Positions 25,310-33,774 of a stretch of DNA of 64,000 bases are shown in pieces. The DNA lies in the NCBI RefSeq assembly GCF_000443995.1, contig NZ_AUMC01000006.1:434001-498000 (forward strand). Reading direction: 5' to 3'. Every line of letters begins with the position of its first letter. The stretch's first letter is position 1. The translations under genes and the position numbers were made by a program. The notes beneath the pieces are model-generated. The model ran no database searches and had not been told where the DNA came from. It worked only from the letters and a program-made list of their open reading frames with translations. This stretch comes from Bacteriovorax sp. BAL6_X (lineage in GTDB: Bacteria; Bdellovibrionota; Bacteriovoracia; Bacteriovoracales; Bacteriovoracaceae).

Positions 25310-25636
25310 ATGAGAAGTTTTAGTCACATCGCGAAGCTAATTAAAGAAAAGAGAACAGCACATCCAAAAGGATACTCTCAATCAGAATTATCACACCTTC
25401 TTGGTTATAAGAATGGTCAGTTCATCTCTAACGTTGAACGTGCTCTTTGCAATATCCCATTAAAGATGTTACGTAGAGTTTGTGAAATCTTAGACATTAA
25501 TGAAGCAGAATTAAAAGACGCTATCATTAAAGATCACGAAGAAACTTTAGATAATTATTTAAAGGATGGATCAGGTGTTGTTGGTGCAACAACTGGTGCA
25601 GAAGCTACGGCGACAACTTCGAATTTTGTTTACTAA
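25310..25636 (+). CDS. Xre-type helix-turn-helix regulator
   Basis: 108 residues with a strong AGGAG five to six bases before the ATG. The N-terminal 70 residues form an Xre/Cro helix-turn-helix: IAKLIKEKR, SQSELSHLLGYKNGQFISNVERAL, then LKMLRRVCEILDI. The C-terminal tail is acidic then Gly/Ala/Thr-rich and probably disordered. No signal or membrane segment. It is followed by a strong bidirectional terminator. Its targets are unknown; its own leader carries repeated half-sites. Confidence 0.85.
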   Translation: MRSFSHIAKLIKEKRTAHPKGYSQSELSHLLGYKNGQFISNVERALCNIPLKMLRRVCEILDINEAELKDAIIKDHEETLDNYLKDGSGVVGATTGAEATATTSNFVY

Positions 25637-25687
25637 TCTGATTACCTTTTCAAAGGTTGTTAGTTAGAAAATATTGATAAAAAGAAA

Positions 25688-25710
25688 GGGAGCGAAAGCT
25701 CCCTTTTTTT
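25688..25710. terminator. Bidirectional intrinsic terminator after the Xre gene
   Basis: GGGAGC-GAAA-GCTCCC gives a perfect 6-bp stem with a GAAA tetraloop and flanking T-runs on plus (TTTTTTT). A-rich sequence before it gives a U-run on the minus transcript too, ending the convergent basic protein gene. Confidence 0.9.
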
Positions 25711-25790
25711 ATTTTCAGGATGAACAGTATGTCGGCGAAAAGCAGGAGCCGAAGCCGACAGAGTTCTTCTTCAAATAGTAGTAAATTTAA

Positions 25791-26489
25791 TTATAAACCT
25801 TTATAGGCCTTATAGTCTTCTAAGGAACCAACTGACTCTTCAGTATCTTGTGCATAATCGGCTTCAATTTGTGTTTGAAGGTAGTGAGGGTCCTCGATTT
25901 GCTCTTCGCTTACTTCTGGTTCAACTTCTCCAACTGGCAGTTCATGATTAGATGAATAAGTTAGGTCCATCTTTAATGATTCAAATTTTTCTTCAAAAAG
26001 TTTTAAGTCTTCTTCTTTTAGTCGACTCTTAAAAGCTAGAAATGTTTTCTGAGTTTCAATAAAGTTTCGCTCTAGCTTATCTCTTTGTTTTTCACCAACG
26101 CGGTCAAAGTTATCAAAGTACTTGCGTCTGGCCATAATATGCTGCTCAAGTAAATTGAAGTATTTTACAATGATAAAGTCCTCTCCACTTAAATGTTGCG
26201 GGTTTGGACGGCGATTTTTATTTGGTCCACGGCGTCTACGATTGCGATTAGATGACTTACCTTGGGCCTTTTTATTTGGTTTAGATTGATTTGATTGAGG
26301 GCCCTTTGCACCAGGCCTGTTACTACCTTGTCCAGCTTGTTGACCTTGGCCCTTAGGGTTACCACTTGCATTTGCTGGGCGTTTGCGACGTCTACGATTG
26401 TTTGAACGACTTTTGTTACCACGGCCTTGTGGTTTGTCAGAAGACGACGATGTTGATGAATTAGAGGCGTTCTTGTTGCCTTGCTCCAT
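25791..26489 (-). CDS. Hypothetical protein with basic disordered N-terminus and acidic C-terminus
   Basis: 232 residues. Residues 1-100 are Asn/Ser/Gly/Gln/Arg-rich with clusters such as NNRRRRKRP and RNRRRRGP, likely disordered and nucleic-acid binding. A helical core (about 100-170) contains FIIVKYFNLLEQHIMARRKYF. The last 60 residues are strongly acidic (EVEPEVSEEQIEDP). The layout of a basic tail, a helical domain and an acidic tail suggests an RNA- or ribosome-associated factor, but no family is recognised. Divergent from mdh with a 152-bp gap. Confidence 0.7.
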   Translation of the reverse strand: MEQGNKNASNSSTSSSSDKPQGRGNKSRSNNRRRRKRPANASGNPKGQGQQAGQGSNRPGAKGPQSNQSKPNKKAQGKSSNRNRRRRGPNKNRRPNPQHLSGEDFIIVKYFNLLEQHIMARRKYFDNFDRVGEKQRDKLERNFIETQKTFLAFKSRLKEEDLKLFEEKFESLKMDLTYSSNHELPVGEVEPEVSEEQIEDPHYLQTQIEADYAQDTEESVGSLEDYKAYKGL

Positions 26490-26641
26490 TTGTAATCCCT
26501 TATTGATTATTCTTAATTACGTTTAAATTTAATTATAGCCCCTAATATTGCTAAGTAAAGCTACAACTTGTCTAACACCTATGATAAAATTGGCCAATTT
26601 CAATAGAAGAACTCTCTAATTTTTTCAAAAGGGGAAATTAC

Positions 26642-27625
26642 ATGACTAAAAGAGTTAAAGTTGCAGTTACGGGTGCAGCAGGACAAATTGGTTACGCGAT
26701 TCTTTTCAGAATTGCTTCAGGTCAAATGTTTGGACCAGATACAGAAGTTGAATTACAGCTTCTTGAACTACCTCAGGCACTAGGTGCACTTGAAGGTGTA
26801 AAAATGGAATTAGATGACTGTGCTTTTCCATTATTAAAAAATATTGTTTGTACAGATAAGATGGAAGTAGCATTTAAAGATGCTAACTGGATTCTTGCAA
26901 TTGGTGCTGTTCCAAGAAAAGACGGAATGGAAAGAGCTGACCTTCTAAAAGTTAACGGTGGAATTTTTGGTCCACTTGGTAAGGCAATGGCCGCTCACTC
27001 TGCGCCAGATTCAAAATTATTCGTAGTTGGTAACCCATGTAATACTAACTGTTATATCGCAATGGAAGCCTCTGGACTTGATAAGTCGCGTTTCTTTGCA
27101 ATGACAACTCTTGATGAGAAGAGAGCAAAAACTCAACTTGCTCAAAAAGCAGGTGTTGATGTAACTGAAGTAACTAATATGACAATCTGGGGGAATCACT
27201 CAGCTACTCAATATCCTGATTTCTACAATGCAAAGATCTCTGGTAAGTCTGCTGCAGAAGTTATCTCTGATGAAGAATACCTCCAAGGTGAATTCATCTC
27301 AACAGTTCAAAAAAGAGGTGCTGCAATTATTAAGGCACGTGGTGCTTCTTCTGCTGCTTCAGCTGCAAACGCTTGTGTTGCAGGTGTATACGCTCTTACT
27401 CATGATACTCCAGCAGGTGAGACATTCTCTATGTGTCTTGCTTCAAAAGGTGAGTATGGAGTGGATGAAGGTCTTATCTTCTCATTCCCTTGTCGTGTTG
27501 AAAACGGTGAGCTAAAGGTTGTTGAGGGGCAAGAGCACAATGCTTTTGGACAAGAGAAGTTTAATACAACTCTTGAAGAGCTTCGTACTGAAAGAAACAC
27601 TGTAAAAGAACTAGGTCTGGTATAG
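26642..27625 (+). CDS. mdh: Malate dehydrogenase (NAD-dependent)
   Basis: 327 residues. Rossmann motif GAAGQIG (about 11-17), substrate-binding arginines in [13 protein letters not shown] (about 91-103), LDEKRAKT with the Asp/Arg pair and the catalytic His in [11 protein letters not shown] (about 187). It interconverts malate and oxaloacetate in the TCA cycle. The DELxRAD-type loop and length fit the cytosolic/actinobacterial-type MDH of about 327-330 residues. AAAGGGG lies before the ATG. Codon use is smooth and GGCC is rare, as expected of a highly expressed gene. Confidence 0.97.
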   Translation: MTKRVKVAVTGAAGQIGYAILFRIASGQMFGPDTEVELQLLELPQALGALEGVKMELDDCAFPLLKNIVCTDKMEVAFKDANWILAIGAVPRKDGMERADLLKVNGGIFGPLGKAMAAHSAPDSKLFVVGNPCNTNCYIAMEASGLDKSRFFAMTTLDEKRAKTQLAQKAGVDVTEVTNMTIWGNHSATQYPDFYNAKISGKSAAEVISDEEYLQGEFISTVQKRGAAIIKARGASSAASAANACVAGVYALTHDTPAGETFSMCLASKGEYGVDEGLIFSFPCRVENGELKVVEGQEHNAFGQEKFNTTLEELRTERNTVKELGLV

Positions 27626-27675
27626 GTACCACTCTAGATTCAAGTTACTAGCGCAATTTTTTTATTATGATAAAC

Positions 27676-27710
27676 CTCGAAGGGTGTTTTCTAATTAAAC
27701 ACCTTTCGAG
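27676..27710. terminator. Hairpin after mdh (convergent)
   Basis: CTCGAAGGGTGTTT (27676-27689) and AAACACCTTTCGAG (27697-27710) pair over 14 bp with one G-T wobble and a 7-base loop. No strong U-run follows. It separates mdh from the convergent cNMP-binding gene and likely ends both. Confidence 0.65.
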
Positions 27711-27761
27711 TAATTTCTAGATTATCTAAGTCACTTTTTGTGACGATGTACCTACTAAAGT

Positions 27762-28175
27762 TTATTTTATGAGTTCAAGAATTTCTCTTTGCTCTTCAAT
27801 ACTTAAAGGTTTAACAGTGTCGGCCTTCTTTCTTTTTATACCACTTTTTGCGATAACTTTATCGAGGTGGTGAATACGATCAACTACATTCTTTGTCATT
27901 TTAAAGAGCCAATCAGGTAGTTTTTCTTTTATCGTCTCACTATCTATTTCCATTAGTGTGACTTTGGTTTTGGCCATGACGTAGGCTGCTCGGTGAGTGC
28001 CTGTGAAGAATGCCATTTCGCCAATCATCTCTCCTGGACCAACTGTTGCAACTGGGCTCACTTTATTACCATCGACAACAAATACGAGAAGTTCTCCCTC
28101 TTCAACAAGGTAGATCATTTCAGACTGGTCTCCTTGTTTAATGATGATTGCATTTTCGTTATGAATAATTCTCAT
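27762..28175 (-). CDS. Cyclic-nucleotide-binding domain protein without DNA-binding domain
   Basis: 137 residues. A single cNMP-binding beta-roll (about 5-105): EGELLVFVV, then the phosphate-binding cassette GEMIGEMAFFTGTHRAAYV, with GE and R-A kept, so nucleotide binding is plausible. The last 30 residues are basic and helical. There is no helix-turn-helix or kinase part, so it probably acts by binding another protein or the membrane. It begins 8 bp after the SGNH-like gene stop, in the same operon. Confidence 0.85.
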   Translation of the reverse strand: MRIIHNENAIIIKQGDQSEMIYLVEEGELLVFVVDGNKVSPVATVGPGEMIGEMAFFTGTHRAAYVMAKTKVTLMEIDSETIKEKLPDWLFKMTKNVVDRIHHLDKVIAKSGIKRKKADTVKPLSIEEQREILELIK

Positions 28176-28183
28176 ATGGCCTC

Positions 28184-29329
28184 TTATTTTAGTTGGGTGA
28201 TTTGCTTAAGCTTAATAACGAGCTCACTGACAAGCTTAGGGTAATAGATAGATTGTGGGACTTTGTTAGATATAAATAAAGGGTTTCTTGTATAATTTTG
28301 TTTAAGAATTTCGTTAAAATTTACTATGTCGACATTCTGATGATTGGAGATTTTTTCAAGTTGTTTAACAAATAGTGGATGTGAGGACTTTACCTCACAT
28401 GCAAAGGCCACTTTTTGTAAGGCCTGATCATAGGCCTTTGTTATTTCACCTTGTTTTTCAAAAAACTCTTGTTTTAATTGGTGGAATTTCGTGTTGGCCA
28501 ATATATTTTTCTCTAGTGACTGAACAAGTACATGGGCCTCTTTAGTTTTAGACTCAGAAAGAAGTGTGTCGAGTTTTGTTAAGGCCTCTTCAAATTCTGG
28601 CCCATTTGTATCCTCGCAAATTCTAAGGTCATTTATCTCTATATTGATTGGTGGAATGACTGTTAGAATATTAACTCCTTGGGCCTTTAGAGTTCGAAGG
28701 AATTTTTCAAGACGAATTTCGTAAAGCAGAAGTTCTTTTTCCAAAATACTTCTGAAGCGTCTAGGTGTTAATTTATCAAACTCCATTGTCACAATTTCCG
28801 AGGTTAACTGTTTAAGATCTTCGTTTAAGAAGATCAAGCGTGACAGGTTTGGATGAAGTTTAATCAAACTTTGGATATATAGATTTTTAAAGAATTTAAA
28901 ATTCTGGTTATTGAGCTTTATGGCATTTTTGTTCTTTGGATATATATCCTCTTGTAGCTCTGAATATCCGGTAGCAAGAATAAGAATCTTTGGAACCTTA
29001 GTGAGCGCCGCCACTCTTTCAATAGTGCGATAAAGGGACTCGCCCTTAGAAGAAATATTGTAAATAGAAAGTGGTCGGGCCAACTTCTTTGAGAGCTGAG
29101 TTGTGATGTCATTGATATATGGGCCTATTGAGACACCCATTTCATCACCAACGATTAGTACATCTGCATTAGAGGCAACTTCATCTGGGCCAAAGGTTTC
29201 TGGTGCCATGACATATGGTGCCGGAGTTTCTCTTAGAGGGGCCTTGTGATAATGGTAACTTAGAAGTCCCAGAACGATGATAATGAACGAGCAGACCAAA
29301 TAAAATATAGTGTTAAATATTTTTTTCAT
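28184..29329 (-). CDS. SGNH-hydrolase-like membrane-anchored protein
   Basis: 381 residues with one N-terminal membrane segment (about 4-24), then a periplasmic domain: VLIVGDEMGVSIG near residue 60 resembles the GDS block of SGNH/AlgX-type hydrolases, with VPKILILATGYSE near 112. A Ser immediately after the GD is absent (Glu instead), so catalysis is uncertain. C-terminal helices are Leu- and Lys-rich. Co-transcribed with the cNMP-binding protein. It is rich in GGCC sites. The function is unknown; a cell-envelope polysaccharide modification role is one possibility. Confidence 0.6.
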   Translation of the reverse strand: MKKIFNTIFYLVCSFIIIVLGLLSYHYHKAPLRETPAPYVMAPETFGPDEVASNADVLIVGDEMGVSIGPYINDITTQLSKKLARPLSIYNISSKGESLYRTIERVAALTKVPKILILATGYSELQEDIYPKNKNAIKLNNQNFKFFKNLYIQSLIKLHPNLSRLIFLNEDLKQLTSEIVTMEFDKLTPRRFRSILEKELLLYEIRLEKFLRTLKAQGVNILTVIPPINIEINDLRICEDTNGPEFEEALTKLDTLLSESKTKEAHVLVQSLEKNILANTKFHQLKQEFFEKQGEITKAYDQALQKVAFACEVKSSHPLFVKQLEKISNHQNVDIVNFNEILKQNYTRNPLFISNKVPQSIYYPKLVSELVIKLKQITQLK

Positions 29330-29394
29330 AAAAACTAATCAAGATTTCCCTATGACTTTATTATATACGTAATTTCTGGTACATAGAAGACCTT

Positions 29395-30603
29395 ATGAAA
29401 GATGCAAAAAACACCAGATGGGTACCTGAGCTTTTAGCTCCGGCAGGTAGCCTAGAAAAATTGAAAGTGGCCATTAGTTACGGTGCCAATGCCGTATATC
29501 TTGGTGGCCAAAAATATGGACTTCGCCAAGCGGCCGATAATTTCACTATTGATGAAATACGTGAAGGAGTTGAGTTTGCTCATGAACGTGGTGCTCTCGT
29601 CTATGTCGTCTTAAATTCATTCTTTCACGATAAAGATTTTGATGGCCTATTGGATTTTATTAAAGAGCTTGATGATGTTGGAATTGATGCAGTTATTGTC
29701 TCAGATCCTGGAGTCATTAATTATATCGCCGAAAATACAAATCTAGAAATTCACCTTTCAACGCAGGCAAGTTGTCTCAATGTTGAAAGTGCAAAACTTT
29801 GGAAGAAGTTAGGTGTAACTCGTATCGTCCTAGGACGTGAGGTTGCAATTTCAGATGCTAAGAAAATCAAAGAAGAAGCAGGTGTCGAAATTGAGATGTT
29901 TGTTCATGGATCAATGTGTATGGCCTACTCTGGAAATTGCGTGATTTCCAACTATACTCAGGGACGTGACTCTAATCGCGGTGGATGTGCTCATAGCTGT
30001 CGCTTTGAATATAAAATTGATGATGGAAAGAAGGAGCTAAATAGCTATTTCATGAGTTCTAAGGACCTTGAAGGGATTAGACTACTTCAAGATTTTATTG
30101 ATGCCGGAATTGATTCTTTAAAAGTTGAGGGACGTATGAAGTCTCCAATGTATGCAGGAACAATCTCAATGGTCTACTCTCAGGCACTGGCCTATTATAA
30201 AGAACATGGAAACTTCTTAAGCGATGATCTACTTAAGTGGGAAGAAGAACTTACAAAAGTTACTCACCGTGCATACACTCAGGCATCTCTTGTAGAGGAG
30301 GCCAATGAGTCTTCGATCTATAATGATCGAGAACATGAGGATAAGACATATCGTGCTATTGGAAAGGTTGCACAAGTTGTTGATAATGAGTTTATTGTTG
30401 TTGATGTAAGAAGTGCATTTGAATTAGGGGAGTCCCTTGAAATTATGCCTTTTTCAAATGCTCACGTGGATGTAAAAATTGATCATATCTCTAATCTTGC
30501 TGGAGAGAGCTTTGAGCGAACACGTCCTGGAGCACTTTTTAAAATACCATACGTTGCAGGAGTTGAGGTGAATAACCTTGTTCGTGCAAAGGTTGTAAAT
30601 TAA
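29395..30603 (+). CDS. Peptidase U32 family protein, TrhP-like (tRNA hydroxylation)
   Basis: 402 residues. ELLAPAGSLEKLKVAISYGA at the start is the U32 hallmark; HGSMCMAYSGNC and GGCAHSCRFEY (about 177-205) carry the cysteines that bind a 4Fe-4S cluster in TrhP/UbiU-type proteins. The C-terminal 70 residues form the extra U32 domain (AIGKVAQVV...). E. coli TrhP helps make 5-hydroxyuridine at tRNA position 34 from prephenate; this is the best match in layout. The next gene overlaps by one base (TAATG), so the two work together. TrhP versus another U32 member is inferred. Confidence 0.85.
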   Translation: MKDAKNTRWVPELLAPAGSLEKLKVAISYGANAVYLGGQKYGLRQAADNFTIDEIREGVEFAHERGALVYVVLNSFFHDKDFDGLLDFIKELDDVGIDAVIVSDPGVINYIAENTNLEIHLSTQASCLNVESAKLWKKLGVTRIVLGREVAISDAKKIKEEAGVEIEMFVHGSMCMAYSGNCVISNYTQGRDSNRGGCAHSCRFEYKIDDGKKELNSYFMSSKDLEGIRLLQDFIDAGIDSLKVEGRMKSPMYAGTISMVYSQALAYYKEHGNFLSDDLLKWEEELTKVTHRAYTQASLVEEANESSIYNDREHEDKTYRAIGKVAQVVDNEFIVVDVRSAFELGESLEIMPFSNAHVDVKIDHISNLAGESFERTRPGALFKIPYVAGVEVNNLVRAKVVN

Positions 30604-31790
30604 TGAAGACGACAACTTATTTAAACAACCTTAATGACCTTCCTAATATTATTGCTAATAAATCATTAGTAAGTGAAGTCATTTTAGCAACTCGCTTATT
30701 TTCTCAAGTTGGAAAACTCTCTATTGAAGAGATGGTACATGCCGTTGAGCTATTGAAATCAGAAGCAATTTCCTACTCTTTAGAGTGGGATATTCTTATG
30801 ACAGAAACTCGATTTGCAATGTATAAACAACAATTTCAAAAATATGCAGACCTTGGTTTTAAGAGTATTCGTTTAAGAGATCCAGGGGCCATTAATTTTT
30901 GCTTAAATGAATATCCAGATCTAATGATCGATCTTCTTTTAGATACTGGTGGACACCATAACCTTAACTCTATTAAAGTTTGGAAGAAGCTTATTGGTGA
31001 TCGCCTAAGAAAGATTGTTCTCTCAATTGAACTTTCTAGTAGTGTGATTAAAGAGTTTTGCCAAGAGATTCACTCATGGGGAATTGAAACAGAATTGCTT
31101 GTCTTTGGAAGAATTTTACTTTTCTATACACCAAGAAATCTTGTGTCTCCTTTGTATTCTGATGAAAGCTTAGAAAATGATTATCTTGAAGTTAGTGGTT
31201 CAAGTGAAGAGTCTCCTCATAAAGGATTTCCGATTGTTGAAAATCAACACGGAACATTTATGTTTAATACAAAAGATCAATTTCTTTTAGAGTATATTGA
31301 TGAATTAAAAGATTGTGGTGTAAATGATCTAAGAGTTGATACACGCCATCTTGAAAATAATGAACTCTTAAATGATGTGGTTTCACTTATTAATTCTTTT
31401 GATAAGTTAAAGGCAAAAGAGATAAAAGATCAATTTGGTAACTCAACAACACGTGGTTTTTTTCATGTGAATAAATCAGATGTTCTATTTAAGAAGCTTA
31501 AGAATAAACGTACTCAGCGCCAAGATGAAGGCTTTCTAGGTGAAGTCGTCGATGTTGTGAAGAAGTCTCATATGGCCATTCTTATTAAGGGAATGCGTGG
31601 TAAGGAGTTTGCTCTTAAAGTTGGAGATGAGCTTCGCTTAAATACACCGGATGGAAAGATTAAGACAACGAAAGTTCATAAGATTACACATACGAATGGT
31701 CGCGAGTCGGACTATGCAAAGACAGGGGAGTTAGTGCTAATTCCACATGTTAGTGGTGTCAGTGTTAAGACTATGGCCTATAAGAATTAG
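30603..31790 (+). CDS. U32-like protein lacking the iron-sulfur cysteines
   Basis: 395 residues, same layout as the gene before it (TIM-barrel-like body and C-terminal domain starting GFLGEVVDVVKK). In the place of the cysteine motif it reads ELLVFGRILLFYTPRNLVSP, with no clustered cysteines. It is therefore unlikely to bind the cluster and may be a structural partner, similar to how some U32 proteins act as pairs (UbiU/UbiV, though those both keep clusters). Start overlaps the upstream stop by one base. Confidence 0.8.
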   Translation: MKTTTYLNNLNDLPNIIANKSLVSEVILATRLFSQVGKLSIEEMVHAVELLKSEAISYSLEWDILMTETRFAMYKQQFQKYADLGFKSIRLRDPGAINFCLNEYPDLMIDLLLDTGGHHNLNSIKVWKKLIGDRLRKIVLSIELSSSVIKEFCQEIHSWGIETELLVFGRILLFYTPRNLVSPLYSDESLENDYLEVSGSSEESPHKGFPIVENQHGTFMFNTKDQFLLEYIDELKDCGVNDLRVDTRHLENNELLNDVVSLINSFDKLKAKEIKDQFGNSTTRGFFHVNKSDVLFKKLKNKRTQRQDEGFLGEVVDVVKKSHMAILIKGMRGKEFALKVGDELRLNTPDGKIKTTKVHKITHTNGRESDYAKTGELVLIPHVSGVSVKTMAYKN

Positions 31791-32911
31791 CTGTATTCAA
31801 CTTTTACGAATTGTACCCATATTCCACCGTTATTGATTCGCTGTGATTTCTTTGCCTTAAATTTATTGTCGATTATAAAGGTCTCAGGCATTACAGCATA
31901 GGCACTCTTTGCTCCGATCTTTTGTGCTTTTGTATAGAAATCATTTACGAATTCATGAATATTTTTTTGCGTCTTTATTCTTTTTCCATATGGTAGGTTG
32001 CAGGCAATAACGACATTCTTCTCTGATACTTTTTCCATTTTAAAAAAGTCTTCATGAGTCACCTTAAGATCAAATTCCATAAGATTTTCTTTAATGGCCT
32101 TAATATTGGCTTGGTCTATATCATTGGCCATGGCCTTTCGCTGGATTTCATCATTTAAAATATTTACCTTTTGTGCTGGCCGTTTTCTAAAAAGGGGAAA
32201 GTTCTCAAAATTATAATTTCGCTTAGAGTTTACTTGATCTTGGTACAGATATTCGCTGATAATTGTTCCTGAACCGGCCATTGGATCAAACAGGGTAAAA
32301 TCTTCTTCTTCATTGTTGTTTATAAATCGGATAAGAGCTGCCCCTAGAGATTCTCGCATTGGTGCCTTGGCCGTGAAGAGCTTATGGCCTCTTTTATCAA
32401 GCCTTTCTCCTGAGCAGTCGACAGAGACTTGGCACATATCTTCGTCAAAGCGAATAAAGATTATTGGTGCGTGACTCCATGTAAGTTCGCTATATTTTGA
32501 CTTAAAGGGTTGTGCCTTCTGGTAATCAACAATGGCATCTCTTGCGGCCTTGATGATTTTCCGATCATCAAATAAGCGCGAGTTATGAGAGCTCACTTTA
32601 AATTCAAATTCTGTCGTTGGTATATAATCATTCCAATTTATCTTTGATAGTTTTTTGTAAAGCTTAGGAAGATCTCTTGCTTTAAACTCTTCTATTCTTA
32701 AAAGTGCCCTTGTTGGGATCTTTAAATATTTTATCAGTGTTAGAAGGGAAAAGAGATCTTGAGACTTAAGAAGTAGTCCACCATTCGTGTCACACTCTAT
32801 TGATTTAAAGAATTCGTAACGAGTTAGCTCTCTTAGCTCTTCTTTGGCGAACTCCTCAAGACCTGGAGTTACTGAAAGAAATAATTCGAAAGTTTTTGAA
32901 GTTTTTTGCAT
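31787..32911 (-). CDS. THUMP-domain RNA methyltransferase (RlmL/TrmN-like)
   Basis: 374 residues from the ATG at 32911; a GTG five codons upstream is the alternative and neither has a good ribosome site. An N-terminal THUMP domain (about 40-150) binds RNA; the Rossmann methyltransferase follows with motif I FDPMAGSGTI near residue 205 and CNLPYGKR, a variant of the N-x-P-[FY] catalytic motif for N-methylation of guanine or adenine, near 300. Probably an rRNA or tRNA N2-guanine methyltransferase. Overlaps the U32-like gene's stop by 4 bp on the opposite strand. Confidence 0.85.
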   Translation of the reverse strand: MQKTSKTFELFLSVTPGLEEFAKEELRELTRYEFFKSIECDTNGGLLLKSQDLFSLLTLIKYLKIPTRALLRIEEFKARDLPKLYKKLSKINWNDYIPTTEFEFKVSSHNSRLFDDRKIIKAARDAIVDYQKAQPFKSKYSELTWSHAPIIFIRFDEDMCQVSVDCSGERLDKRGHKLFTAKAPMRESLGAALIRFINNNEEEDFTLFDPMAGSGTIISEYLYQDQVNSKRNYNFENFPLFRKRPAQKVNILNDEIQRKAMANDIDQANIKAIKENLMEFDLKVTHEDFFKMEKVSEKNVVIACNLPYGKRIKTQKNIHEFVNDFYTKAQKIGAKSAYAVMPETFIIDNKFKAKKSQRINNGGIWVQFVKVEYS

Positions 32912-32965
32912 ATTATTTATATACACGATCTTGAGTTTATAACCAATTGATCATATATAAATGAT

Positions 32966-33670
32966 ATGGCTAAACAAAGTAAATACGGAACTCTCTATTT
33001 AATTGCAACTCCAATTGATGAGCAAAATCCTCTTGATACGACAGCTTTAAATTTATTAAAGTCTGGCATTGCTAGTCGAGAGCAAAGTCTCTTTTTGATC
33101 GAAGATTTGAAGCCTTGTCGAAGGCGTTGGATTCGTTTTGGACTTGATCGCGATATTATTGAAGACTTTATTCTCTTTAATGAACACACTCAAGTTGAGA
33201 TTGAAAATGAAATCATTTCAAAGATACAAAGTGGTAAGAACGCTTATCTCATGAGTGATGGAGGGCTTCCAGCATTTTGTGATCCTGGCCAAAAACTTGT
33301 TAAGAGATGTCATGAGCTAGGTGTTCGTGTGACTTGTACTCCTCATAGTAATTCGATCTCACTTGCAGTTGCCCTCTCAGGTATTGATTGTGCAAATTTC
33401 ACATTTGCTGGCTTTCCGCCTCGTAGGCCTGAGGAGCGTAAGGAGTTTTTGAAGAACTTGGCCAAGGTAAATATGCCTAAGGTTCTAATGGATACCCCTT
33501 ACCGCTTAACGAGACTTCTTGAAGAATCTGTTGAAGTCTTCGGAGATCGAATCGCATTTATCGGCATGGAACTTAATGGAGAAGATGAAGAGCTTAAATA
33601 TGGTAAGTTGTCGAAATTACTAAAAGAAGTTTCGGGGCTAAAGAAAGAGTTCATTCTTATTATTAAGTAA
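32966..33670 (+). CDS. RsmI-type tetrapyrrole-methylase-fold methyltransferase
   Basis: 234 residues. It has the tetrapyrrole methylase (SAM-binding) fold: LYLIATPI near the start, LMSDGGLPAFCDPG near residue 92 (RsmI has a similar SDAGTP block), GVRVTCTPHSNS and FTFAGFPPRR. RsmI methylates the ribose of C1402 in 16S rRNA. The motif order and length (RsmI ~ 280) fit a shorter relative; the C-terminal RsmI tail is missing. The exact substrate is therefore uncertain. Gap of 54 bp to the divergent THUMP gene. Confidence 0.75.
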   Translation: MAKQSKYGTLYLIATPIDEQNPLDTTALNLLKSGIASREQSLFLIEDLKPCRRRWIRFGLDRDIIEDFILFNEHTQVEIENEIISKIQSGKNAYLMSDGGLPAFCDPGQKLVKRCHELGVRVTCTPHSNSISLAVALSGIDCANFTFAGFPPRRPEERKEFLKNLAKVNMPKVLMDTPYRLTRLLEESVEVFGDRIAFIGMELNGEDEELKYGKLSKLLKEVSGLKKEFILIIK

Positions 33671-33774
33671 TTGTATAAGGGCCTAGCAAATCAGATAGAT
33701 TTTTCCAAAGCATAAATGGAATGTTGTTGCTTCGAATAAAATCTGCTAAATTGCCTAAATCATTAGGTATGTAC

